Part shown: piece after piece, positions 1-7,235 of the stretch
Layout of the letters: each line of letters begins with the position of its first letter
How positions within the stretch are numbered: the first letter of the stretch is position 1
DNA from: an archaeon
GTDB taxonomy: Archaea; Thermoproteota; Nitrososphaeria; Nitrososphaerales; CADDZS01
Direction of reading: 5' to 3'
Assembly (NCBI GenBank): GCA_021792315.1
Contig: JAJYUX010000027.1
Location: forward strand, 1-17,727
DNA: 17,727 bases
The notes under the pieces: generated by a model
Database searches by the model: none
What the model was told of the DNA's origin: nothing
Seen by the model: the letters and a program-made list of their open reading frames with translations, nothing else
Position numbers and translations under genes: made by a program

Positions 1-41
1 ACATCCGCCGCCTCTTCAAATTAGAGTGCCATCACATTCAT

Positions 42-1073
42 ATGATCTCCGCGAAAGAGTCTTTGCGGGAGATTTTCTCACAAGTACTCCTTGGAATCAA
101 GGTTAAGAGGAATTTTCGAATACTGGTTTTCACACATCGTCAGGCAGATCCTGATGCACTATGCGCCGCTTCCGGGTTGTGCTTGCTGCTGCAACGAGAG
201 TTTCCAAACAATGGGGTTGAATTCAAAATCATAGCGCCACAGGGCGCTAGTTCACTTGGACAAAGCGTTTGTTCGCAACTCGGAATAACATACGCCAATG
301 TATTGGAAGAAGCAAATCTGACAGAATGCGATCTGGTCTTTGTCGTTGACACTGGAGATCCACATCTCCTAGAGCCATATGTTGACAGGATAAGAAATTG
401 TGCGGTACCCAAGGTATTGATAGACCATCATTCTTTGAACTTGAACCAAGATGTCTGGTCAGGGTTCGATGCTACGATCGTTGAAAGAGAAGCAACTTCA
501 ACATGCGAAATCATTACTTGCGCATTTTCTTCGAACCTCTTTTCGCCGGAAATTGCACGTATTCTCCTTGTCGGATTGATGTTTGATTCACAGCATCTCG
601 GAATCGCTAAAGAGTCCACTCTGGATGCAGCGCTAATTCTCGTGAGAGCAGGAGCAGAAGTAGAAAATGCTCGAAGAATTCTGCACAAAAGAGCATCCAG
701 ATCAGAGCTTATTGCTAGAGTGAAATCGGCGCAAAGATTGCAGTATGAAGAGATCGGCAAGTATCTCGTTCTACGAGCGGAAGTATCGAGTTTTCATGCC
801 TCAGTGGCTCGCATGCTTCTGGAAATAGGGGCTGACATCGGAATCGCCTACGGTGAGAGCGACGGCGAAGCCAGAATATCAGTGAGAAGTTCACAGCTTT
901 TCTTCAAGGATACGACGATTGATATTGCGGAACACGTGAAGCAAATCTCCGAGTCGTCTGGCATGATAGGTGGGGGGCATCCGACTGCAGCTTCATTGTC
1001 TGGAAAAGGTGACGCACTCAAACAGGCCAATAAATTAATTCAAAGCCTTAGGAAGGCAATACCACAAACATAG
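42..1073 (+). CDS. DHH-family phosphoesterase (DHH-DHHA1, NrnA/RecJ-like)
   Basis: A predicted cytosolic, metal-dependent phosphoesterase of 343 residues, the usual length for stand-alone DHH-DHHA1 proteins that cleave short oligonucleotides or cyclic-dinucleotide products. The metal-binding motifs appear in order: HRQADPD (H32, D36, D38), DTGD (D103), the name-giving DHH (128-130) and a further Asp near 182 in GLMFDSQHL. The C-terminal DHHA1 substrate-binding domain ends with the GGGH signature at 310-313. All catalytic residues appear intact. The ATG start is preceded by only 41 bases of window, so the promoter cannot be judged. It ends 44 bases before the ECF S-component gene, which has its own TATA-like box, so the two need not share a transcript. 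The family is clear; the substrate (nanoRNA, pApA or another phosphoester) cannot be read from sequence. Confidence 0.9.
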   Translation: MISAKESLREIFSQVLLGIKVKRNFRILVFTHRQADPDALCAASGLCLLLQREFPNNGVEFKIIAPQGASSLGQSVCSQLGITYANVLEEANLTECDLVFVVDTGDPHLLEPYVDRIRNCAVPKVLIDHHSLNLNQDVWSGFDATIVEREATSTCEIITCAFSSNLFSPEIARILLVGLMFDSQHLGIAKESTLDAALILVRAGAEVENARRILHKRASRSELIARVKSAQRLQYEEIGKYLVLRAEVSSFHASVARMLLEIGADIGIAYGESDGEARISVRSSQLFFKDTTIDIAEHVKQISESSGMIGGGHPTAASLSGKGDALKQANKLIQSLRKAIPQT

Positions 1074-1080
1074 TAATTAC

Positions 1081-1091
1081 AATATATTTAT
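1081..1091 (+). promoter_or_regulatory. TATA-like box for the ECF transporter genes
   Basis: An A/T stretch reading AATATATTTAT lies about 32 bases upstream of the ATG at 1118. With archaeal TATA-to-start spacing of about 25 bases, transcription would begin only a few bases before the ATG, giving an almost leaderless mRNA. The 44-base gap is too short for an FMN riboswitch. Confidence 0.5.
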
Positions 1092-1117
1092 TATTAGTAC
1101 TGCGCCACTTATGGTTC

Positions 1118-1747
1118 ATGAACCAAGCTGACGATCTGAAACAAACAACGACGCGATCGAAAACTCAGATGTTAACTGGAATAGCGCTGTTTGCAGCTCT
1201 TGCGATTATGCTGAATTTTGTGATTAAAGTGCCCGCTCCATATGCTCCGTTTTTGTTCTATGAGGTATGGGAGATTCCGATTATTGCGGTTCTACTGATA
1301 TTCGGAATGTATTCTGCTCTTACAGTTTCGGTGTTAAATGCTGCTGTGCTCATCGTTGCGTTCCCTGGAAGTCTGCCTACAGGTCCTCTCTACAATCTCG
1401 CGGCAATAATCGTGACTCTCGCCGCCATTTCGGTTAGCCATTCACTCGGGAGCAAGGTAAAACTGGGGCCAAGAAATCTCATAATCATTGCGACCGGTTC
1501 TGCCATTCTAGTTAGGAGCGTCGCTATGGTCGTATTCAATTTTCTTCTCCTACCCCTTCCTGCACCGATTGGATTCACACTTCCTCCTGCTTCTCTCTTG
1601 CCTTTGCTTCCACTCATTGGATTCTTTAATGCGACGGTAGCGCTGTATTCTGTGCCAATAGCGTACGCAGTTGTTAAAGCTGTTACATACAGATTCAGGT
1701 TTAAGCTTGCGTACCCGTTGCTGCGCATTCAAAAAGCCACGCAGTAG
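1118..1747 (+). CDS. ECF transporter substrate-binding S component, probably for riboflavin
   Basis: A 209-residue, very hydrophobic protein with about five or six predicted membrane helices, the size and architecture of an ECF S component. These proteins bind a vitamin and dock onto the EcfT-EcfA-EcfA' module, which follows immediately here. The N-terminal GIALFAALAIMLNF helix resembles the AxxxA surface through which S components contact EcfT. The segment around residues 40-95 (VPAPYAPF, YEVWEIP, PGSLPTGPLYNL) resembles archaeal S components annotated as RibU-like. Riboflavin is assigned by context: FAD synthetase and riboflavin kinase lie just downstream. It could instead import another vitamin or a metal. 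The C-terminus is basic and predicted cytosolic. Confidence 0.8.
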   Translation: MNQADDLKQTTTRSKTQMLTGIALFAALAIMLNFVIKVPAPYAPFLFYEVWEIPIIAVLLIFGMYSALTVSVLNAAVLIVAFPGSLPTGPLYNLAAIIVTLAAISVSHSLGSKVKLGPRNLIIIATGSAILVRSVAMVVFNFLLLPLPAPIGFTLPPASLLPLLPLIGFFNATVALYSVPIAYAVVKAVTYRFRFKLAYPLLRIQKATQ

Positions 1748-1794
1748 ACTTTTACGCGCCAGAAGACATTTTTCTTAGAAGCTGTCATCAAGGA

Positions 1795-2661
1795 TTGGAG
1801 GAGCCTTCACAAGAAGGATTGATTCAAGTCAAGGATTTATCTTTTCGATACTTTGGCTCGCAGAAATTGGTTCTTAACAGAGTCAATTTTAATGTGAAAA
1901 ATAACGAAATAGTGGTAATAGCGGGCCACTCGGGTTCAGGAAAGAGTACTCTCCTCAGGGCGATTAACGGGTTAATACCACATCAGCATGGGGGTGATTA
2001 CTCGGGCGAAGTTCTTGTTGACGGGATGAAAGTGTCTGAATCGAGCATGAGTCAACTCGCCACTAGGGTGGGTTATATTTTCCAAAACCCCGAAAACCAG
2101 ATCTTCATGTTCTCAGTGGAACGAGACATCGCCTTTGGACTAGAGAACTTAGGCGTTCCCCCAAACGAAATCAGAGAACGGGTTGACTGGGCGCTAGACT
2201 TGCTTCAAATCAGACACCTTGCGTTGAGAGCTCCTCATGAACTCTCTGATGGCCAAAAACAGAGAGTCGCAATTGCTGGCGTAATCGCAATGAGACCAAA
2301 GGTACTGATTCTCGATGAACCTACTTCACTCCTCGATCCGTTCACGGCAAGGAGTCTAGTTAATCTAGTAAGAGAGCTTCGGACGAGTTTGGGAATTACC
2401 GTTCTCATAGTCGAGCACAGACTTGATCTGGTTGCGAAAATATGCGACAGAATAATAGTTATGGACGAAGGATCTTTGGCTGTAAGTGGAACGCCTCGAG
2501 AAGTGCTTTCGACCACTGATATTTCGAAGCATGGAGTAACCGAACCAACGATAGTCAGACTCTCGAAGTCAATTTCGCTAGGCGGCGCCAACATTCCAGT
2601 AGATCCCCAAGAATTGAAATTCAATTTGGGGCAAACACGCATGAAAAAGGCGAGTATCTGA
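1795..2661 (+). CDS. ecfA1: ECF transporter ATPase subunit 1
   Basis: A 288-residue ABC ATPase that powers the vitamin importer from the cytosolic face. Walker A is GHSGSGKST (44-52). The Q-loop QNPENQ is typical of ECF/CbiO ATPases. The signature is LSDGQKQR, with Asp in place of the commoner Gly. Walker B is VLILDEPT, and the switch His lies in VEHRLD. The start is a TTG; a second TTG at 1819 would give MIQVKDLSFRY, the more usual N-terminus, so the first eight residues are uncertain. The gene ends one base before the ATG of the second ATPase, so the pair is surely cotranscribed. The two ATPases are similar but distinct and should form a heterodimer. Confidence 0.93.
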   Translation: MEEPSQEGLIQVKDLSFRYFGSQKLVLNRVNFNVKNNEIVVIAGHSGSGKSTLLRAINGLIPHQHGGDYSGEVLVDGMKVSESSMSQLATRVGYIFQNPENQIFMFSVERDIAFGLENLGVPPNEIRERVDWALDLLQIRHLALRAPHELSDGQKQRVAIAGVIAMRPKVLILDEPTSLLDPFTARSLVNLVRELRTSLGITVLIVEHRLDLVAKICDRIIVMDEGSLAVSGTPREVLSTTDISKHGVTEPTIVRLSKSISLGGANIPVDPQELKFNLGQTRMKKASI

Positions 2662-3537
2662 ATGTATGTGCATGACACCCAAGTTATGAGTCAATCGACA
2701 CCATTATCGGAAAATTCAATTGTGAATTTCCTTAACGTGGATTTTAGCCATCCCAACGGTACAGCTGCACTAAGAAATATCAACCTTGAGATTAGGAGAG
2801 GTGAGCTTCTAGCGATTCTGGGTAGCAACGGTGCGGGAAAAACTACTCTGGTCAAACACATTAACGGCCTGCTGAAAGCTACGCACGGAGTGGTCAAGGT
2901 ATTCGGTGAAAATGCGAAGCTTTCTTCGACAGCCAAATTATCAAGACGCGTTGGAATCGTATTTCAGAATCCTAACAATCAGCTCTTCGAGCAAACTGTG
3001 AAAAAAGAAATACAGTTTGCATTGCGCAATTTTGGTTTTGCAGAACCTTTGATAGATACGCAAGTTGCATTGGCACTAGACACATTTTCGCTTTCTGAAT
3101 ATTCTGAGCGACCACCGATGGAGTTGAGCGGAGGTGAGAAGAAGAGATTATGCATTGCACTCGTTCTTGCTTGGGATCCGGATATCTTCATACTTGATGA
3201 GCCAACGGTTGGTCAGGATTCGGAACAGAAGACAAAGTTGGTTCAGATAATTGACACATTGCGATCTCAGGGCAAGACAGTAATTATTGTGACTCATGAC
3301 ATTGAATTTGTGTGGCCACTTCAGCCTAGAGTCGTTGTAATGTCAGAAGGGAGAATTATAGCTGATGGAAAATGCCAAGATGTATTGTCGGATGATGCGG
3401 TGATGTCGAGCGGAAGTGTACTTCCTCCGCAACTCGTGGTGTTCTCAAAGCTCATGGGCTGGAATCCACCGTTCCCAGCTGATACAGAGGAAGCCAAGGG
3501 TCTGGTCGAAAAAGAAATTCGTTCAACTAACTTGTGA
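2662..3537 (+). CDS. ecfA2: ECF transporter ATPase subunit 2
   Basis: The 291-residue partner of the preceding ATPase. Walker A is GSNGAGKTT (54-62), the Q-loop is QNPNNQLFEQTV, the signature is LSGGEKKR, Walker B is IFILDEPTVGQD, and the switch His is in VTHDIEF. ECF ATPase heterodimers bind the coupling helices of EcfT. The ATG directly abuts the upstream stop codon; an internal ATG nine codons in (MSQST...) is an alternative start. The C-terminal 60 residues after the H-loop resemble the extension seen in CbiO-type ATPases. All catalytic motifs are present. Confidence 0.93.
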   Translation: MYVHDTQVMSQSTPLSENSIVNFLNVDFSHPNGTAALRNINLEIRRGELLAILGSNGAGKTTLVKHINGLLKATHGVVKVFGENAKLSSTAKLSRRVGIVFQNPNNQLFEQTVKKEIQFALRNFGFAEPLIDTQVALALDTFSLSEYSERPPMELSGGEKKRLCIALVLAWDPDIFILDEPTVGQDSEQKTKLVQIIDTLRSQGKTVIIVTHDIEFVWPLQPRVVVMSEGRIIADGKCQDVLSDDAVMSSGSVLPPQLVVFSKLMGWNPPFPADTEEAKGLVEKEIRSTNL

Positions 3538-3550
3538 GTCTGATATCGAA

Positions 3551-4291
3551 TTGCAATGGGTCGCTCAGGGGTTCTTGTTTGTGAGAGGAAACACGTACAT
3601 CCACAAGATGGATCCTCGAGTCAGGTTACTAACATCTCTTATTATATTTTCACTCGCTCTAATCAGTCATAGCATTGAGGAACTTGCTGTCATAGTATTG
3701 TTAGTCTTTGCTGCCGTGAGCATTGCCAGGATTGTAAAGAGATTTGGCAAGGCGATGATGTTCACAGCTGTAATAGCACTGGTTGCTTTTGGGCTAAATC
3801 TCTTCTTCACCCCCTCGTCTCCCCATCAAGCCGTGGTGTTTGGCATGCGATTGTTTGCAGTCATATCTTCAACATCACTATTCTTCTTGACCGCCACTCC
3901 GGACGAACTCGAACACGTAATGAAGTGGCTACACCTTCCTTCGGACTTTGTAATGGTCTTCGTAATCGCTGTACGATTCATACCCGTTCTTCTGCTCGAT
4001 GCCCTTCAAATCATGGATGCGCAAAGGTCACGAGGACTAGAATTCGACAAAGGTAACATTCTCCGTCGTATTAGGAACGTCATTCCCGTAATGGTGCCGT
4101 TGATCGCAGTTGCATTGAATCGAAGTTTAGATCTTGCAGAAGCCATGGATTCCAGAGCTTACGGATCGACAAAACGACCTACTTCGCTCTATCACTTGAA
4201 ATTGAGTAAACCTGATTTCGCAATGTTAGTGGTACTGGCTGCCGGAGCTATGGCGGGAATCTACGTCACGTACTCTGTAACGCTCTTTTGA
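3551..4291 (+). CDS. ecfT: ECF transporter transmembrane component EcfT
   Basis: The membrane scaffold of the ECF importer, about 246 residues. It begins with the family-typical segment RGNTYIHKMDPRVRLL, followed by several hydrophobic helices. The two cytoplasmic coupling motifs that dock on the ATPases are both present: AQRSRGLEFD and AMDSRAYG, each with the conserved Arg-Gly/Ala-Arg pattern. The reading frame is open back to 3416, inside ecfA2, but that upstream part is a shadow of ecfA2 and looks unlike EcfT. Start candidates are TTG 3551, TTG 3575 (preceded by a G-rich stretch) and GTG 3581. I chose 3551, just after the ecfA2 stop, and the true start may be up to ten codons later. It completes an S-A-A'-T operon. 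Confidence 0.9.
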   Translation: MQWVAQGFLFVRGNTYIHKMDPRVRLLTSLIIFSLALISHSIEELAVIVLLVFAAVSIARIVKRFGKAMMFTAVIALVAFGLNLFFTPSSPHQAVVFGMRLFAVISSTSLFFLTATPDELEHVMKWLHLPSDFVMVFVIAVRFIPVLLLDALQIMDAQRSRGLEFDKGNILRRIRNVIPVMVPLIAVALNRSLDLAEAMDSRAYGSTKRPTSLYHLKLSKPDFAMLVVLAAGAMAGIYVTYSVTLF

Positions 4292-4304
4292 AAGAAATGC
4301 TCTG

Positions 4305-4319
4305 CATATACATTTAAAC
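4305..4319 (+). promoter_or_regulatory. TATA-like promoter for ribL
   Basis: The A/T stretch ATATACATTTAAAC lies directly after the ecfT stop and about 50 bases before the TTG start of the FAD synthetase gene. Transcription would start near 4340, leaving a short leader, so ribL could be transcribed independently of the transporter operon. Confidence 0.4.
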
Positions 4320-4364
4320 GAAGATTCACCCGTCTTAGGAAAGTCGTGGGCGGGTCCATTTATT

Positions 4365-5003
4365 TTGCCTGAATTGAATGAAAGAAAGAAGAGAATCCTT
4401 TCCAAGATATACTCTTCCCAATTCTTCAGGACTTCAGATACTTTGAAGTTCATTGCAACTTCACTTGAGACGGACACTGATAGTCTCTCTGTTGAATTAG
4501 AGATACTTTCCAAAGACAGCTTGCTTACCTTCAGAGAAGGCAAACCCGATCTTACTCCGTCAGGAAGGAAAGAAATAATCGTGGTGATGGTTGGTGGCTC
4601 TTTCGATATAATTCACCCTGGACACATTGAGACACTTGAGCAGGCAAGATCTCTGGGCGATTCTCTGATCGTATCTGTGGCGCGGGACTCGACCTTCAGG
4701 AAGAACAAGAAAAGAGAACCGGAGCATAACGAGGAAATGAGACAGAAACTAGTTTCATCGCTAAGGGTTGTTGATGCCGCAGTTTTGGGAAGTGAGACCG
4801 ACATCCACGAGACAACCATGCTCGTCAAACCTGACATCGTCGCCCTTGGTTACGACCAGATCCACGATGAAACATCGATCCAGCAAGAACTTCTGAAGCG
4901 TGGCCTTCAGGTCAAGGTGGTTCGACTGAAGACCTCTATCCCTGAAGTGAAGACGTCCAATCTTCTGAAGAAGGACAACGGAAATCTACTTCGAGGCAAC
5001 TGA
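4365..5003 (+). CDS. ribL: FAD synthetase (FMN adenylyltransferase) with N-terminal winged-helix-like domain
   Basis: A 212-residue protein that should transfer AMP from ATP to FMN to make FAD. The nucleotidyltransferase core begins near residue 72 and carries the cytidylyltransferase-like signature GGSFDIIHPGH (77-87), with the HxGH ATP-binding motif at 84-87. The C-terminal part (TSIPEVKTSNLL) resembles the end of archaeal RibL-type enzymes, where ISSTx-like motifs sit. Residues 1-70 are extra: a helical segment then LLTFREGKPDLTPSGRKE, which looks like a winged-helix wing and end. The start is TTG 4365; TTG 4374 in the same frame is possible. The end overlaps the 3' end of ribK on the opposite strand by 18 bases. 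A related cytidylyltransferase role is possible, but the neighbouring riboflavin kinase supports RibL. Confidence 0.82.
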   Translation: MPELNERKKRILSKIYSSQFFRTSDTLKFIATSLETDTDSLSVELEILSKDSLLTFREGKPDLTPSGRKEIIVVMVGGSFDIIHPGHIETLEQARSLGDSLIVSVARDSTFRKNKKREPEHNEEMRQKLVSSLRVVDAAVLGSETDIHETTMLVKPDIVALGYDQIHDETSIQQELLKRGLQVKVVRLKTSIPEVKTSNLLKKDNGNLLRGN

Positions 5004-5708
5004 ATTCTTCATGAAAATAGTGACATCTACTGGATCTCCTTCGGCTAGCTCGAATTCCTCGCGAACATTAACCGGTGAGATTATCTCCAGAACAGAATCG
5101 TCATGAGTTGTTCTTTCTATTACAAGCACTGCAGCTTCAATCTTCCTATTCAACAAAGCTTTGAAGCATTCCGCCCCGCCATATGTCCTCTTGCCGTCCT
5201 GAAAGCCATCGATGTGGATGCCCTTCGCAGTTGTTAGATCTCTTCTGATTTTTCTGTCGACCGCGGACGTCAGTCTAAGATTCAATGTTCCGGGAAATGG
5301 ATCGAATCCAAGTTTTGATTGGAATTGTTTCCTGTACCCCTTTATCGTAACATAGTATGCTCCTTCGCCGAGTCCAGAAAAAATGAATCCCTTTAGTTCC
5401 AGTTTCCCTTCTCCTTCTCGAAATACGTGTTCAAGAGTTGAGTGCAGAGTCGCTCCAGCTTCGACACCTCTCTTCGTCAACTTCACGTAAGTCTTTCCAC
5501 CACTCCTCATTCTTTCGATTAAACCTTCCTTTTCCATTTCCTCCAAGTGTTTCGACGCGAGTTGCTGGGACTTGCCCAACCTCGTAGCAAGCTCTGTTGT
5601 GGTGAGAGCAACCGGCTTGTCCTTAGCTCCTTGAATAAGAAGGTCCAGAAGAGTTGGTAAGTAGGCTGCCTTTATCTTTGGCAGTCCGGCCTTCTTCGAG
5701 TCACTCAA
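4986..5708 (-). CDS. ribK: CTP-dependent riboflavin kinase with N-terminal winged-helix domain
   Basis: A 240-residue protein that should phosphorylate riboflavin to FMN with CTP, as archaeal RibK does. Residues 10-85 form a winged-helix DNA-binding domain (TTTELATRLGKSQQLASKHLEEMEKEGLI, split here only by naming its parts: TTTELATRLGKSQQL, then ASKHLEEMEKEGLI). The kinase domain (about 103-235) shows GLGEGAYYV (112-120), the highly conserved GFDPFPGTLNLRL (134-146), and a C-terminal ISPVNVR segment. This fusion matches the RbkR type described in archaea, where the protein is both kinase and flavin-responsive regulator. The TTG start overlaps the TGA of the upstream translin gene (TTGA), so the two are likely translationally coupled. 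The 3' end overlaps ribL. Confidence 0.92.
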   Translation of the reverse strand: MSDSKKAGLPKIKAAYLPTLLDLLIQGAKDKPVALTTTELATRLGKSQQLASKHLEEMEKEGLIERMRSGGKTYVKLTKRGVEAGATLHSTLEHVFREGEGKLELKGFIFSGLGEGAYYVTIKGYRKQFQSKLGFDPFPGTLNLRLTSAVDRKIRRDLTTAKGIHIDGFQDGKRTYGGAECFKALLNRKIEAAVLVIERTTHDDSVLEIISPVNVREEFELAEGDPVDVTIFMKNSVASK

Positions 5709-6403
5709 CTATGTCCCTCGCCGAGTCTTTCTGAGAGTTTGTTTACAGCTTGGATAAAATCCCGCCTTCTCGCTTCTTCTGTAATTGTGGCACGCGTGTC
5801 CTCGATCAAAGCTCTTCCAACGTCCAGTTTCCTTTTCACGCCCGGCGCAACATTGTCGTATACCGCGAATGGAGAAAGAAGCAGATACAGCTCTTCCATG
5901 CAATTAAAGAAATTACGGGCATTATCAAAGTTGTTCTCCCGTATGGAATCGTAGACAGATCTTTTCAATTCGCCGATAGCGTCAAGCAGTCCCAGAATGA
6001 AAGAAAGATGTGATACGCCGAGTTGCTTTCTGGACGGTATTCTCAGATCAGATCTTACGGCTAGAAGCAGCGAGCACTCCACATATTCTTGTTCCGGAGT
6101 CTGGAGATGTTTTGTTAGATCAGATCCAGCCACCTTTTGGAGCTCGTCCAGCTTTGCCCTCGCCTCAGCCTTCAGTCTTTTTGCTTCGCTGAAATTTGAT
6201 GTGTGCACACTGACTATTGCTTTCGCCGACAGACCGATAACATCTCTGGACTCTTTGATCAGTTTCTCACGTCTACTGACGATCTCGTCAAATTTCTTCG
6301 TTGCCTCGCCGAGAGACGCTTCTAGGTTTGACAAGTTCATACACTCTTTCCGGTTTCGCATGCCCTTTTCACTCTTTTGATCTTCTTGAGACTTGCGAGA
6401 CAC
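5705..6403 (-). CDS. Translin-family protein
   Basis: A 232-residue, all-helical, highly charged protein with the layout of translin/TRAX proteins, which assemble into rings that bind and in some cases cut RNA or DNA. Recognisable parts are the N-terminal coiled-coil region (about 28-55, RREKLIKESRDVI), a central EQEYVECSLLLAV segment where translins carry conserved Glu residues, and GVSHLSFILGLLDAIGELKR followed by a second helical hairpin with YLLLSPF. The final helices read DVGRALIEDTRA. The start is GTG 6403, leaderless behind a TATA-like box; ATG codons 15 and 22 are alternatives and would remove a lysine-rich tail. It is the first gene of a coupled pair with ribK. Whether it keeps nuclease activity cannot be judged. 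Confidence 0.8.
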   Translation of the reverse strand: MSRKSQEDQKSEKGMRNRKECMNLSNLEASLGEATKKFDEIVSRREKLIKESRDVIGLSAKAIVSVHTSNFSEAKRLKAEARAKLDELQKVAGSDLTKHLQTPEQEYVECSLLLAVRSDLRIPSRKQLGVSHLSFILGLLDAIGELKRSVYDSIRENNFDNARNFFNCMEELYLLLSPFAVYDNVAPGVKRKLDVGRALIEDTRATITEEARRRDFIQAVNKLSERLGEGHS

Positions 6404-6419
6404 GGATCTCCATCTACAA

Positions 6420-6431
6420 CAATTTTAATTA
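6420..6431 (-). promoter_or_regulatory. TATA-like box for the translin-ribK operon
   Basis: On the minus strand an AATTAAAATTG stretch lies about 20-25 bases before the GTG at 6403, fitting a leaderless transcript. It sits in the 67-base divergent gap shared with the gene that starts at 6471, so regulators could act on both. Confidence 0.4.
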
Positions 6432-6470
6432 GCCGCTGATTCATTCGAGAGTTATCGTTTCAATATTAGC

Positions 6471-6887
6471 GTGGTGTCAGAGTCTTTGTCTGAGAACTTG
6501 CCAAAGTGGGTCGCGGAAGAAATTAGGGACGCGAAATTCGGCACTGGCGAGGAATGGGAGGGCTCTGGATACATCCTTGACATCAACAAGGAAGCTAGAA
6601 AGATTGATGCACAGTTTTACGAGAAGCTTCCTGAGGGGAGATACATCGCTACTCTTGAACTGCCCGAGAAATTCAACGCCGATTCGCTCGAGCTTGGACT
6701 GGTTTACATGTTCAAGTTCCGCGCCTTCAAGGCTACTCTCTCGGAAAAGGTTACGAAGTACCTCAAGGAAAAGTTCAATGTGGTGATGGATGGCATATAC
6801 CGCTTTGAGCTTGATTCGGCAGAAAGACTTGAGGCAGAGGCTGATTCGAGACCACCGGCTCAATCGGAAGACGACGCAGACGAGTGA
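6471..6887 (+). CDS. Conserved-looking hypothetical protein, 138 residues
   Basis: I do not recognise this family. The protein is acidic and soluble, with no membrane segment or signal peptide. Residues about 28-125 read as a compact, strand-rich domain (GEEWEGSGYILDIN, EGRYIATLELPEKF, GLVYMFKFRAFKA, DGIYRFELDSA), which could be a small beta-barrel. The last 20 residues are a disordered acidic tail (SEDDADE). The start is one of two tandem GTG codons (6471 or 6474). Its TGA stop is in the same reading frame as the Hjc resolvase just downstream, 24 bases before the proposed Hjc start, so the two are likely one transcription unit. It may be a partner in DNA or RNA metabolism by association with hjc, but that is a guess. 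Confidence 0.72.
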   Translation: MVSESLSENLPKWVAEEIRDAKFGTGEEWEGSGYILDINKEARKIDAQFYEKLPEGRYIATLELPEKFNADSLELGLVYMFKFRAFKATLSEKVTKYLKEKFNVVMDGIYRFELDSAERLEAEADSRPPAQSEDDADE

Positions 6888-6911
6888 CGATACAGAAGCG
6901 GTGTTCTCTGG

Positions 6912-7235
6912 ACGACAAACTACACGAGAGGTAGGAGCCGAGAGTACCAGACGATGAACCTCCTTCGCAAGGAGGGCTGGGTCTGCAGCAGGAGCGCCAT
7001 GTCGCATGGGCCGGTTGACGTCTTTGCTGCAAGGGATGGTAACGTTCTCCTGATTCAAGTGAAGAGCGGTTCCTCTCGGATGAAAAAGGAAGACATTGTA
7101 ACGCTGGAGCTCTGGTCCAGGCACTTTAATGCGACTGCCGAGGTCTGGTACTATGGGAAGAGGGGCAAGCTTCAGAGGCATTGCATAAGAAAGATCACGG
7201 AGCCTATCTCTGTTTCCGTTCGCCGTTCTCCCTGA
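6912..7235 (+). CDS. hjc: Holliday junction resolvase, Hjc type
   Basis: A nuclease that resolves four-way DNA junctions, about 107 residues. It shows RGRSREYQ with the metal-binding Glu (11), HGPVDVFA with the catalytic Asp (36), and LLIQVKSG with Lys 51. The spacing Asp-x12-Gln-x-Lys matches Asp42-x12-Glu55-x-Lys57 of the Sulfolobus enzyme, with Gln where Glu is usual. The first ATG is at 6954, after the essential RG..E motif, so it cannot be the true start. Between the upstream TGA (6885) and that motif the frame holds no ATG, GTG or TTG; ACG 6912 would give (M)TNYTRGRSREYQ, a normal-looking N-terminus, so I placed the start there provisionally. The 3' end overlaps a small gene on the other strand by 32 bases. 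Confidence 0.8.
   Translation, partial: TTNYTRGRSREYQTMNLLRKEGWVCSRSAMSHGPVDVFAARDGNVLLIQVKSGSSRMKKEDIVTLELWSRHFNATAEVWYYGKRGKLQRHCIRKITEPISVSVRRSP

Noticed and set aside
1074..1117. FMN riboswitch before the transporter genes
   Set aside because: The gap is 44 bases, far shorter than an RFN element, and holds only a TATA-like box.
3416..3550. Upstream extension of ecfT to 3416
   Set aside because: The extension lies inside ecfA2 and encodes a sequence unlike EcfT; the family-typical start follows the ecfA2 stop.
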